Assembly (NCBI RefSeq): GCF_900074915.1
Contig: NZ_LT222315.1
Span: forward strand, 1-64,000
Direction of reading: 5' to 3'
DNA: 64,000 nt
DNA from: Pseudomonas cerasi
GTDB lineage: Bacteria; Pseudomonadota; Gammaproteobacteria; Pseudomonadales; Pseudomonadaceae
The notes under the pieces are model-generated. The model did not search any database. It saw nothing but the letters and a program-made list of their open reading frames with translations, and was not told where the DNA came from. Shown here in pieces: positions 25,293-33,419 of the stretch; the first letter of the stretch is position 1; every line of letters begins with the position of its first letter. The position numbers and the translations under genes were made by a program.

Positions 25293-25302
25293 GCCGCCTC
25301 CG

Positions 25303-25656
25303 TTATTTTGCGCGGGTATAGGTGATGTAATCGAAATAGATGACGTTGCCTTCCAGGCGCATGGTTACAAGACCATTAGCCATGCTTAAGACACTATCCG
25401 ACTCCGCCTTGGCTTCAAATCGCTGCATGCTTTTTTCCCTTTTGCCATGCCCCAAAATATCATCTGTGGTTTCAAGGTTTACGTGAAACAGTTCTCCGTC
25501 TTTGGAGATATCCATGACAAAGGTTGGCTTGCCCATTCTTTTCATGTTTTCTCCAGTCCATCGCCCCACAAATCCATCCCCTTTGCTATCGAAGCAACCC
25601 GACAGCGCCAGTGCAAACAGGACCAAGCAAGAAAAAGCAGTCATTCTTTTAAACAT
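25303..25656 (-). CDS. Small lipoprotein, probable entry-exclusion (Eex-like) protein
   Basis: This 117-residue lipoprotein has lipobox LSGC at residues 18-21 and a mature beta-rich part (FVGRWTGENMKRMGKPTFVM). It lies between virB5 and virB6, where pKM101 and related plasmids encode the entry-exclusion lipoprotein Eex. Location and size support that role; sequence similarity could not be tested. Confidence 0.6.
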   Translation of the reverse strand: MFKRMTAFSCLVLFALALSGCFDSKGDGFVGRWTGENMKRMGKPTFVMDISKDGELFHVNLETTDDILGHGKREKSMQRFEAKAESDSVLSMANGLVTMRLEGNVIYFDYITYTRAK

Positions 25657-25688
25657 GGGTCATCTTCCCTTTTGAATTTATTGGTTAA

Positions 25689-26375
25689 TCACTCATAGCT
25701 AGGCCGCACGCTCGTTTTACCGTTCATGTAGTCACTGAACGCTTGGGCCCGTTTTTCGTTTTCCATCTTCTCTTGCTGCTGCTGAAGCATCTGCATGTTG
25801 GCCAGCCGCATCTGCTGGTTTTGCAGCTCGATCAGCTCCTGCTGGTAGCGCAGCTGTAAATCCTCCTTCTGCTGTGGGGTCGTCACCTCGTTCAACCGGG
25901 CCCGTAGGAACTCGGCGTTCTTGACCCGTTCGGTGCTGGCGTTGTAATTGCGTTCCAGCGCATCGGCAACCGACATCATCTGGTCGAATTTCTGCTGCAC
26001 GCTGGCATTATCCGAGGTTAAGCCGTAGCGGTCACGCAAACTGGCGATGTCCCGTGCCGTGCCGTAGACATCGGCCCAGTCCCCCATGGGCATCACCTTG
26101 TTCAAGGCCGGGTCGTTCAGGAACCCACCCAGCATGTCATTGCCGGTGATGATGCTCTTGTAGTGGTTGTACTGCTGCGCGGTCTCGCGGATGGCGTCCT
26201 TGGCCGTGGTCAGTGCATCCATCGCCTGCTTGGCCTGGGCCAACGCATTCGCCCTCAGCGTGAGCAGGGTAGACGGGTCCAGGACCGGCACGCCTGGCAC
26301 TGCTGCGTAGGCCGCAGGCAGGGCGGCGGTCAGCATGAGCGCGCTCAGCGCGCAAACCAGCATCTGCTTTTTCAT
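25689..26375 (-). CDS. virB5: Type IV secretion pilus-tip protein VirB5
   Basis: This 228-residue protein has signal peptide VCALSALMLTAALPAAYA and a long helical mature part (DALTTAKDAIRETAQQYNHY) and Q-rich C-terminal helices (LQNQQMRLANMQMLQQQQ). Size and order fit VirB5. Its ATG overlaps the virB4 stop (ATGA). A longer frame into virB4 is rejected. Confidence 0.9.
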   Translation of the reverse strand: MKKQMLVCALSALMLTAALPAAYAAVPGVPVLDPSTLLTLRANALAQAKQAMDALTTAKDAIRETAQQYNHYKSIITGNDMLGGFLNDPALNKVMPMGDWADVYGTARDIASLRDRYGLTSDNASVQQKFDQMMSVADALERNYNASTERVKNAEFLRARLNEVTTPQQKEDLQLRYQQELIELQNQQMRLANMQMLQQQQEKMENEKRAQAFSDYMNGKTSVRPSYE

Positions 26376-28933
26376 GACGCATTCTCCATTTCGTTGTGTT
26401 CCTGAAGGGCCTTCCAGGCTTTCTGAAAGGCCGGCAGCCAGCGTTGTGCGTCTCGCGTGTTCATGGACTGGCGCAGGTTGTCGGCGTAGTCGAACGCAGG
26501 CAGCCATACAGCGGGGTCGTCGGTGTTCAGCCATTGGCGCACGGCCTCGGCCACCAGGAACGCATCGACCCACACCTTGGGATCGGTAGTGCCCAGGTGT
26601 TGCCGGATACGCTCGGCGACCGCCAGGTTCATTTTCGTGGCCGACAGCAACGGCAACCAGTACTTGAGTGGGCCGCCCAGCTCCATCTTCAGCTTCACCG
26701 TCTGGTGACCCTGCTGCACCACCATTTCCCGGCTGAGTTTCCCCATGTCACGCACCGCTTCGAACAGCTTGCCCTTGACGCCAAACTTCGCGTAGTTCTC
26801 CGGCAGGGCCCTTTCATTGGGCAACCACATGGGGGTGGTCACCTGCTGAATGACCGCCGGAGCATACTTCGTCGCCAGCGCTTGCTCGGGGTACTGGGTG
26901 TCCATGATCAGGATTTCCCCGCGCATGCGTCCGCTCTGCAAGACCTCCTGGATGGCATCCGCCGTGCTTTTGAACGACAACGGTGCCCAGTACTCGGCCA
27001 CCACATTCAGCAGCAGGTTGCCGGGGCGGGCCTGGTGCATTTCGCGCTTCATGTAGAACAGCGTGTTCAGAAACGCCTCCATGACCTCGGGGTGTTTCTC
27101 GGCATAATTGTTTTTGAGTAACTGCGTGCAATCGAAGGCGAGACGCCGGTAGGTCTGCGCATCGAACTGGTTGACCGGCGAGTCCAGTACCCAGGCGTAT
27201 TGCCCTACACGGCCTTCACCGGCCAGGCGACACCATTTCGATAGCCGGGTCCGCAAGCAGTTTTCGCCTTGCTCGGGGATGTTTCGCAGCAGCAATGACA
27301 TGCTGCGATTGCGCACGTTGGTGTGCGCCATGACCGCCTCGATCGAGTCCTTGATCCTTTTCTGGTCAGCGTCGTTGCTCTTGTCAGGACCACCGGCGCA
27401 GCACAGCACCAGGTCAAACAGCATTTGCCGCAACCCCGGACTGTCGTGAAACTGGAACGGGTTGACGCCGGTGAATTGCCCCAGCTGCACGGTGTAATAC
27501 TCGGCCCCCAATGCACACAGCAGGTGCCTCAGCGACTCGTTGTAGTCGATGCCGAAAATCAGCGGATCGAAGCGGCTGAGAAAGGTCAGCAGGGTGGCCT
27601 CAGCGGTGGTTTTACCGACCCCCGTCTGGCCCGTGAAGACCGCATGCCCTGGCAGCATTTCACCGAGGTTGTTCTGACCGGGCGGGCTGTCATGCACGTT
27701 GAGGACATACAACGCCTTGTTGGCCGTCAGCACGGGCATCACACCCGTGCCATCACCGATGGGGTTGCCCTTGACCTTGCCCGTGGGAGTGGAGTGCAGG
27801 GAAAAGCTGCACGCCAGGTTCTCGGTCGATTTCATCATGGGGTACATGGCCTCGGTCACACCGGGGAACTGCGTGTACCAGGTGTCGATGTTGCTCATGG
27901 TCGAACGCACAAAGGTCGCGTCACGCACCGTAAACACCGACGCCATTTTCGTGCCGTTCTCGATGGCCTGGTCCGGGGTCTTGCCGAAGACGATCAGGGA
28001 GGCGTGATAGCGGCCAAACGCCTTGTCGCCCAGGGTGATGGCCTCGATGGCATTTTCAAGCTCCTCGGTCTGCTTTGAATCACGCTCGACCGACCCCAGA
28101 TCCGCCACGTGCTTTTTGAATTTGTCCTTGGCCTTGTTACGGTCTTCGAACAGAAACGTTTGCACCAGGGTGAACTCGAACTGCTGCTCGATGGCCTCGT
28201 CCCACATACCGGGGTAGGTCCCGCCACTGGGGTAGTCGCGCAGGTCAAAGGTGGTCGCGAAACGCTGGCCACCCCGATTGGGCCGGTTCTCGACAAAATC
28301 GTAGTTTTCGAAGTTGGTGACGCTATCAATGATCGCGTCCCCCAGGCGGGTATCGCTGACCAGCACGTCTTTTTCGTGCCCGTTGATCAGCAGGCTGTAG
28401 TAGCGCCCGATCTGCGAGAACAGCGCACCGTGTTCGTTTTCCTCCAGCCCCATGATGACCGGGTCATATTCGGCCAGCAAAGTTTCGGACAGCGACAACA
28501 GGTCGCTCATGCGCTCGATCCCTTCATCCACCTCGCGGTACTTGAGGATCAGGGCAATGCTGTACCCGACTTGGTAGAAGGTGCCGTTGCGAAACGGTGC
28601 GGTGTAAGCGTCCACGAAGTCCTGAAGCGCGGGCAGCGGCAAGGTGTATTGCGTGTCCAGCTCGATGCCCGTCTTGGTGATGTAGGTTTGCAGCATCAGG
28701 TGCTTGCCTTCCTTTTTGCCCAGGGCCAGGAAGTAGCGGTTGAGGTTATGAAACAGGTGGACCAGTTCGTCATCACTGCGGGTTTCGCTGGAAACCCCCT
28801 TCAACTGGATCAGGCTCACCAGGCGATTGCCGGGCAGGGTCACCATGTGTTCGTGGACCGGATAGCGCATCAATGGCGCTTTCTTTTCCGGGGGCATAAC
28901 GCTTGTGTGAAAATCGTGCGCCATAGAATTCAT
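26372..28933 (-). CDS. virB4: Type IV secretion ATPase VirB4
   Basis: This 853-residue ATPase has the VirB4 N-terminal domain (PGNRLVSLIQLKGVSSET) and Walker A HAVFTGQTGVGKTTAEATLL near residue 440. A further motif, NLLLNVVAEYWAPLSFKSTA, lies in the Walker B region, where the usual DE acidic pair reads AEYW and is partly changed. GEILIMDTQYPEQAL follows. It is complete and in order. It would power pilus assembly and transfer. The first 160 bp overlap the extended 3' end of virB3. Confidence 0.95.
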   Translation of the reverse strand: MNSMAHDFHTSVMPPEKKAPLMRYPVHEHMVTLPGNRLVSLIQLKGVSSETRSDDELVHLFHNLNRYFLALGKKEGKHLMLQTYITKTGIELDTQYTLPLPALQDFVDAYTAPFRNGTFYQVGYSIALILKYREVDEGIERMSDLLSLSETLLAEYDPVIMGLEENEHGALFSQIGRYYSLLINGHEKDVLVSDTRLGDAIIDSVTNFENYDFVENRPNRGGQRFATTFDLRDYPSGGTYPGMWDEAIEQQFEFTLVQTFLFEDRNKAKDKFKKHVADLGSVERDSKQTEELENAIEAITLGDKAFGRYHASLIVFGKTPDQAIENGTKMASVFTVRDATFVRSTMSNIDTWYTQFPGVTEAMYPMMKSTENLACSFSLHSTPTGKVKGNPIGDGTGVMPVLTANKALYVLNVHDSPPGQNNLGEMLPGHAVFTGQTGVGKTTAEATLLTFLSRFDPLIFGIDYNESLRHLLCALGAEYYTVQLGQFTGVNPFQFHDSPGLRQMLFDLVLCCAGGPDKSNDADQKRIKDSIEAVMAHTNVRNRSMSLLLRNIPEQGENCLRTRLSKWCRLAGEGRVGQYAWVLDSPVNQFDAQTYRRLAFDCTQLLKNNYAEKHPEVMEAFLNTLFYMKREMHQARPGNLLLNVVAEYWAPLSFKSTADAIQEVLQSGRMRGEILIMDTQYPEQALATKYAPAVIQQVTTPMWLPNERALPENYAKFGVKGKLFEAVRDMGKLSREMVVQQGHQTVKLKMELGGPLKYWLPLLSATKMNLAVAERIRQHLGTTDPKVWVDAFLVAEAVRQWLNTDDPAVWLPAFDYADNLRQSMNTRDAQRWLPAFQKAWKALQEHNEMENAS

Positions 28934-29261
28934 TCCATTGCGGGTTAAAGGGGGTCAGCAACAACGGTTTGCCGTACTTGAGGCTCAGCCAGAGACGCCG
29001 CCGCCCAAAGCGGATGCGGCGCAAATATTGAGGATCAATCAGGCCCACGACCCTCAAGGCAATGAGGGCTATCAGGAACGGGGCGGCAGCGACCAGGCCC
29101 CACACCCAGGACAGCAGGAAGGTTGCGGCCACACCGAAGACCAGGCCGCCCATCAGCAAGCCCACCATCGGCATGATGGGGATGTTCCAGAACATCGCGG
29201 GCCGACTCATCGCGTTGTAGCTTTCGAAGGTCAGTTTCTTGAGTACTTCGTTACTGGCCAT
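28773..29261 (-). CDS. virB3: Type IV secretion protein VirB3 with long overlap into virB4
   Basis: The first 108 residues are typical VirB3: LTFESYNAMSRPAMFWNIPI, two membrane segments (GLLMGGLVFGVAATFLLSWV and APFLIALIALRVVGL), then LKYGKPLLLTPFNPQWNEF. The frame stays open for about 54 more residues inside virB4, giving a basic, proline-rich tail unlike the family. VirB3 proteins are usually near 100 residues, so the tail is either a recent extension through loss of a stop codon or of no effect. Confidence 0.9.
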   Translation of the reverse strand: MASNEVLKKLTFESYNAMSRPAMFWNIPIMPMVGLLMGGLVFGVAATFLLSWVWGLVAAAPFLIALIALRVVGLIDPQYLRRIRFGRRRLWLSLKYGKPLLLTPFNPQWNEFYGARFSHKRYAPGKESAIDALSGPRTHGDPARQSPGEPDPVEGGFQRNPQ

Positions 29262-29273
29262 AAGCGCTCCTGG

Positions 29274-29612
29274 TCAACCCGGCACGCCGGTGCCGAACAC
29301 CTGCCAAGCCGCCGTGGCCAAGGCCACAGACCCACCGACAACCAGGATCACTCCGACTTGCTGCAGGTAGTCCATGAAGGTGTGCGAGCGGTCGCCCGTG
29401 GAGCGAGCAATCAGCCATTGGGCACCTGACCAGATCAGGCAAACCAGGCCCAGGGTGCCCGCCAGGGTATAGAGGCCCAGGCGGATATTGCTGCCCCACT
29501 GGTTCAGCGTGCTGAGCCAGTCGGCGGAGGCGATGCCGGGCAGGCAGGCCACTGCCACCAGCAAAATGCAGAGTTCGCCTTTGTTGGGCACAAGGGTACG
29601 TTTGATCATCAT
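29274..29612 (-). CDS. virB2: Type IV secretion pilin VirB2
   Basis: This 112-residue pro-pilin has a signal ending ACLPGIASADW and two membrane helices (LYTLAGTLGLVCLIWSGAQW and QVGVILVVGGSVALATAAWQ). Size and order between virB1 and virB3 are diagnostic. It is coupled to virB1 by a four-base overlap. Confidence 0.92.
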   Translation of the reverse strand: MMIKRTLVPNKGELCILLVAVACLPGIASADWLSTLNQWGSNIRLGLYTLAGTLGLVCLIWSGAQWLIARSTGDRSHTFMDYLQQVGVILVVGGSVALATAAWQVFGTGVPG

Positions 29613-30322
29613 TGATCCTCTTTGGGGAGAGTTGAGGGTTGTTCTGGGGGTGAAGCCGGAACAGCAGGTGCAGCGGATGGAGCAGAAACAGGCGGTGGCG
29701 CAGGTGGCAGATAGCGCGGGTACTGGCGCAGCACGTCCCAGCTTTCATAAGTCGGCTCAACGGTGGACGCCGGGGCCTGAGCGGGCTGGAGCTGGCTCGG
29801 ATCAGCTGAACTACTTTCCAGAGCCGGTACGGTCACGGTGGTACCGTCTGCGTTGGCCAGCACACGCTGCACGTGGCTGCTGCCACCGAATTCGGCCTCG
29901 GCCTTGAAGCCGCGTTTGGGGTTGCCGCTGTAGTAGCAGGAAATAGCCTTGTGCAGCGCTGCCTGCCGGTTGGGCTCCTTGGCGCTGGCACTTGCGTAGC
30001 ACTGTCCAAGAACAGCGGCAGCCATGCGCAGGTTGGTGCAGGGTTCGAATACGGGTTCGGGTCGGCTGACATCGAAATGCTGCCGGTTGATTTGGCCCAG
30101 GCCGATGCTGAAGTCTGCCCCTTCCGCGACCAGCTTTTTCACCGCCAATACGGCTTCATCCAGGCTTTGCGGTTGACGCGGCAACACTTTGCCGACCACG
30201 CCAATGGCATAGGGATTGAAGGAGGATTCTGTCTTGACGATGGGAGTAAGCGTGGCGGGATGTATCGAGGGAGCGCATTGCATAGCCAGGGCCAGGAAGG
30301 CGCTGGTGGTGAGCATGTTCAA
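29609..30322 (-). CDS. virB1: VirB1-type lytic transglycosylase
   Basis: This 237-residue protein has a transglycosylase domain with catalytic glutamate in IVKTESSFNPYAIGVVG, the GLGQINRQHFD motif, and AISCYYSGNPKRGF. A proline-rich C-terminal tail follows. It opens the cell wall for channel assembly. CAGGAGTTTTGAAC precedes the ATG. It is the first structural gene of the virB operon. Confidence 0.95.
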   Translation of the reverse strand: MNMLTTSAFLALAMQCAPSIHPATLTPIVKTESSFNPYAIGVVGKVLPRQPQSLDEAVLAVKKLVAEGADFSIGLGQINRQHFDVSRPEPVFEPCTNLRMAAAVLGQCYASASAKEPNRQAALHKAISCYYSGNPKRGFKAEAEFGGSSHVQRVLANADGTTVTVPALESSSADPSQLQPAQAPASTVEPTYESWDVLRQYPRYLPPAPPPVSAPSAAPAVPASPPEQPSTLPKEDQ

Positions 30323-30343
30323 AACTCCTGAGTTACGGAACGA

Positions 30344-30556
30344 CTACTTTCTTGCAGCCTCTGCAATGAGCTCCTGAACGGCCTGCTCCAAATAGTTATC
30401 GATCAGGTAGCGAGCGAGCTCCGAGGGTGAAATCTGCCTGGAGCTTTGGGTTTCATAGCTCACCCGTATCGCAGCTTTGTTCAGCGCCTCCACCCTGGCC
30501 GGGCGGATATAAACGCTTACTGTCTTGGTGGTTGTTTCATCTTCGGATGACGCCAT
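30344..30556 (-). CDS. Small ribbon-helix-helix-like regulator
   Basis: This 70-residue protein has a beta strand (TKTVSVYIRPARVEALNKAA) and helices (SPSELARYLIDNYLEQAVQE), resembling RHH-type DNA-binding proteins. TTAGGAGTTCCC precedes the ATG. It lies at the head of the virB genes, just after the terminator that follows the NusG-like gene. An operon repressor is the simplest guess. Confidence 0.65.
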   Translation of the reverse strand: MASSEDETTTKTVSVYIRPARVEALNKAAIRVSYETQSSRQISPSELARYLIDNYLEQAVQELIAEAARK

Positions 30557-30582
30557 GGGAACTCCTAAGGGCTGTGAGAACG

Positions 30583-30615
30583 CAAAAAAACACCGCCTGG
30601 CAAAACCAGGCGGTG
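30583..30615 (-). terminator. Strong terminator between nusG-like gene and virB operon
   Basis: CACCGCCTGG pairs with CCAGGCGGTG around CAAAA. On the minus strand it is followed by seven T residues. It lies after the NusG-like gene and only 27 bp before the next start codon, leaving almost no room for a new promoter. This suggests the virB genes are reached by read-through. Confidence 0.85.
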
Positions 30616-30644
30616 AAATGGGAAATCGTGGGAAGTAGTAATGC

Positions 30645-31178
30645 CTAGGCGGCACGTACCCTCGAATAGCAAAGGGTTCCGTGGCGCCTGACAAGGCGCT
30701 CCAGCGCTGCGTCCTGGGCCAGCAGCGCAAGGAAAGCCGCTCTGCGCGCAGCATCAGATTTCATGTCGATGATCAGACGCAGCGTTTTTTCCAGCTCTGT
30801 CGGCAAATTACGAAACTCGATGCAGTCAAGCTGACGGTTAGAACGAACCAAGGTAGCGGCTTTTAATTGCTCGACCGTAGCGTCCTGCACAACACAGGCC
30901 CTACCGCCAAACTCACAGGAGCTACCGCCAAACTGAACGAACCCATGAGCGCCATTCAGCGCGGTGATAGTCGTCGTGTGCGTGACCTCAGGATCGAAGC
31001 GCAGCAGCAGATAGCCAGGAAACAAACGCACCTTCGTCTCTACCGATGAAGGGCGATCCGGACGTTTGCGGTAGGTAGTGCTTTCGGGGGAATACACCTC
31101 CACGTCCAACTGTTCGATCAACGTGATAAGTGACTGATGTACGGCAGAATTGTGCATCAAAACACGCCAATTTTTCAT
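30645..31178 (-). CDS. NusG/RfaH-like transcription elongation factor (ActX-like)
   Basis: This 177-residue protein begins MKNWRVLMHNSAVHQSLITL. It has the NGN-domain signature (ETKVRLFPGYLLLRF, then NGAHGFVQFGG). The C-terminal part is helical (DMKSDAARRAAFLALLAQDA) and not an obvious KOW domain. R6K carries an NusG-type gene, actX, upstream of its type IV operon; the place here is the same. GGAAGG precedes the ATG. It probably lets RNA polymerase pass the terminator at 30583-30615 and complete the 24-kb transfer operon. Confidence 0.8.
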   Translation of the reverse strand: MKNWRVLMHNSAVHQSLITLIEQLDVEVYSPESTTYRKRPDRPSSVETKVRLFPGYLLLRFDPEVTHTTTITALNGAHGFVQFGGSSCEFGGRACVVQDATVEQLKAATLVRSNRQLDCIEFRNLPTELEKTLRLIIDMKSDAARRAAFLALLAQDAALERLVRRHGTLCYSRVRAA

Positions 31179-31420
31179 ATTCAGAACCTTCCGATCAGGC
31201 GCTCTTTCGAATTCCCAAACCGCTGAGCGCAGGGGCGAGTGGTGTGCTGATGGAAACCAGCTCCATCTGTACTGGGCCGGGATGGTCACCAGGTGATGGA
31301 TTTGTAGATAACAAAATAGAGCAAACAAAAGAAAAAGTAAATGAAAAACCATCTATTAGATGGTTTGTTTTCTTTTCCGTGAGCCAACTGCATGAAACCA
31401 TGCGATTTTATGGGTAAAAA
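31179..31420. promoter_or_regulatory. Divergent promoter region with a perfect 10-bp inverted repeat
   Basis: This region separates the NusG-like gene (minus) from the Xre gene (plus). At 31346-31366 AAACCATCTA and TAGATGGTTT flank a single T, a perfect inverted repeat suited to a dimeric repressor, probably the adjacent Xre protein. It is AT-rich, unlike the flanking transfer genes. Confidence 0.6.
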
Positions 31421-31774
31421 ATGGACACGCTTCGAAGCTTCGTAGGAGCAAAAATCAAGGCTCTTCGTAAATTGTCAGGCATGAGCCAAGCAGCCCTTGC
31501 TGAAAAAATAGGCTGTGATGCGCCGCTTGTAGGCTGTTACGAAAGAGGAATTCACCTCCCCGGCGTTGAGCAGTTGATAAAAATCTCGATGGCTTTTGAT
31601 GTAGCTCCTGGCGAACTGCTACCAGGTGGCCAAGACGTACTGAGGACGCGCCTGATATCGCTTAGACAGGCAATCGCTGACAAAGCAATAGAAGTTGATT
31701 CGCCAGAATCTCTAGAAGAGATTCTGGCATTCATGAATAAATTCACGACTTACAACAAGTCTGATGAAAAATAA
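31421..31774 (+). CDS. Xre-family transcriptional regulator
   Basis: This 117-residue protein has a Cro/CI-type helix-turn-helix in residues 8-65 (IKALRKLSGMSQAALAEKIG, then VGCYERGIHLPGVEQLIKIS). A short acidic helical C-terminus follows. It is transcribed away from the NusG-like gene and probably controls that divergent promoter through the inverted repeat at 31346-31366, and so gates transfer gene expression. Confidence 0.85.
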   Translation: MDTLRSFVGAKIKALRKLSGMSQAALAEKIGCDAPLVGCYERGIHLPGVEQLIKISMAFDVAPGELLPGGQDVLRTRLISLRQAIADKAIEVDSPESLEEILAFMNKFTTYNKSDEK

Positions 31775-31790
31775 CACGCCATATCAAACA

Positions 31791-31976
31791 TCAGCCCAGG
31801 CCGTATTTACGTGAAATTTCCATTATTCGAAAACGTCGTTGGTAATTGAATTCAATTGCTTCGTGATCTATTGGAAAAATACCATCCGACAACAAAGATG
31901 CGTACTTTTCGTCTAAACGTATCAAGTCTATCAATTCTTTTATTTCGACTCTCACTTCATCTTCATCAATTATCAT
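31791..31976 (-). CDS. Small acidic hypothetical protein
   Basis: This 61-residue product begins MIIDEDEVRVEIKELIDLIR. TTGGAG lies seven bases upstream of this ATG; an in-frame TTG five codons earlier is less likely. The centre reads HEAIEFNYQRRFRIMEISRK. It was not recognised. Its leader and first residues recall the antitoxin at 63288-63488 (EKILMID), but no toxin is adjacent. Confidence 0.45.
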   Translation of the reverse strand: MIIDEDEVRVEIKELIDLIRLDEKYASLLSDGIFPIDHEAIEFNYQRRFRIMEISRKYGLG

Positions 31977-32031
31977 TATTTTCTCCAACACGGTGCACGC
32001 GGCATCTATGAAAGGTCAGAAAATCTATTTA

Positions 32032-33390
32032 TCAGTTTTTGAAATTAGAACTCTTACCACCTTGATCAAACGCGCTGGCCACGACTAGCAAAACTGCTGA
32101 TAAAACCAAGATCAGTACAACGCTATTTGTTGAGTGCGTTGGAGAACTTGAAACCAAGGATAACGCTCCAAGCGGGGCTAGGCCACCCGCTATAGCAGTT
32201 CCAATCTCACGACCAGTACCAACGCCTGATGATCTTGTGTTGGTAGGAAACTGACGACTCAAGAAAGAGCCTTGTGGAGCGAACATCATAGGTGCAAGTA
32301 CACCAGTTGCAAAACCAATAGCGACACAGATCCACAAGCTCTGCCCTGTCTCCAAGAGCTGCATGAAGGTGTACGCAAATATTGCAGACAGCGTCCCTCC
32401 AGCCATCAATACTTTTTTGCTGCTCCAGCGATCACACAAAGCGCCAAAACAAGGAACCGTGAAAATTGCTATTAGACTGGCAATGGTTACAGATAGCGAC
32501 GTGGTATTTGCGGAGACTCCCTTATACAAGGTGAGGTATGCGAGTGAAAAGGTTTTGAATATATAGCTTAATGCATTATACCCAATTGCAACAAGAAGCA
32601 CGACAACAAGACCTTTAAAGTCTTTCTTAAGCAAGGTCAGCAAAGGCGCTTTTTCTATCCCTGTGTTCGACGTGACCTGTGATTTGTTGTCTTCACTGAT
32701 CTTCTGGAACGCAATCGTTTCTGGAATGCTTCTGCGCACCCACAATCCAACCATGACAAGAACGATACTGGCTATAAATGGAATTCTCCACCCTCCAGAA
32801 AGCAAGAATGCTTCACCTTGCATCGTCAGAAGATAGACCGTCAACGACGACAGAAGCAGCCCCAGGTTCAACCCTAGAGCGGGCCATGCGCCCTGGCTGC
32901 CGCGCTTGTTCTCGTCAGCATGCTCATACGCTGTGACAGCTGCAGCAGCGAGTTCAGCACCTGCGCCTAGACCTTGCAAGATTCGAATCACCACCAACGT
33001 TGCCGGTGCCCAAATGCCTAGCGTGGCATAACTAGGAATAAGTCCAATGATTGTTGTGCAAAACCCCATTAGGCAAAAGGTCACCATCAACATACGTTTG
33101 CGGCCAAACTTATCTCCGAGGTGTCCGAAAAGAATACCTCCCAACGGTCGAGCTATGAAGCCGATTGCGAAGGTCGAGAAAGACAGTAAGGTCGCATTTT
33201 GCGCATCAGCAGGATTAAAGAAAACTTTAGAAAAAACCGTGGCAGCCATCAATGCATACAGATAAAAATCATACCACTCCAGCATTGATCCAACGATTGT
33301 TGCAGCGGCAACCTTCCGCAAACGAATTTTGCGCTCGGTTTTAGTTTCATCTGGCATCAATCTATTTTTATCACTCATGGTTGTATCCAT
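32032..33390 (-). CDS. MFS transporter, metabolite:H+ symporter type
   Basis: This 452-residue transporter has about twelve membrane segments. Its signature GHLGDKFGRKRMLM lies after the second, and a related FGALCDRWSSKKVL in the second half. AAATIVGSMLEWYDFYLYA is typical of the ShiA/ProP-like family that imports organic acids or osmolytes. It lies downstream of the hydroxyglutarate oxidase gene in the same direction, so the substrate may be 2-hydroxyglutarate or a related dicarboxylate. It is less GC-rich than the transfer genes, which suggests separate acquisition. Confidence 0.9.
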   Translation of the reverse strand: MDTTMSDKNRLMPDETKTERKIRLRKVAAATIVGSMLEWYDFYLYALMAATVFSKVFFNPADAQNATLLSFSTFAIGFIARPLGGILFGHLGDKFGRKRMLMVTFCLMGFCTTIIGLIPSYATLGIWAPATLVVIRILQGLGAGAELAAAAVTAYEHADENKRGSQGAWPALGLNLGLLLSSLTVYLLTMQGEAFLLSGGWRIPFIASIVLVMVGLWVRRSIPETIAFQKISEDNKSQVTSNTGIEKAPLLTLLKKDFKGLVVVLLVAIGYNALSYIFKTFSLAYLTLYKGVSANTTSLSVTIASLIAIFTVPCFGALCDRWSSKKVLMAGGTLSAIFAYTFMQLLETGQSLWICVAIGFATGVLAPMMFAPQGSFLSRQFPTNTRSSGVGTGREIGTAIAGGLAPLGALSLVSSSPTHSTNSVVLILVLSAVLLVVASAFDQGGKSSNFKN

Positions 33391-33419
33391 ACTATTATAA
33401 TTTATGTTAACTGCACTGC

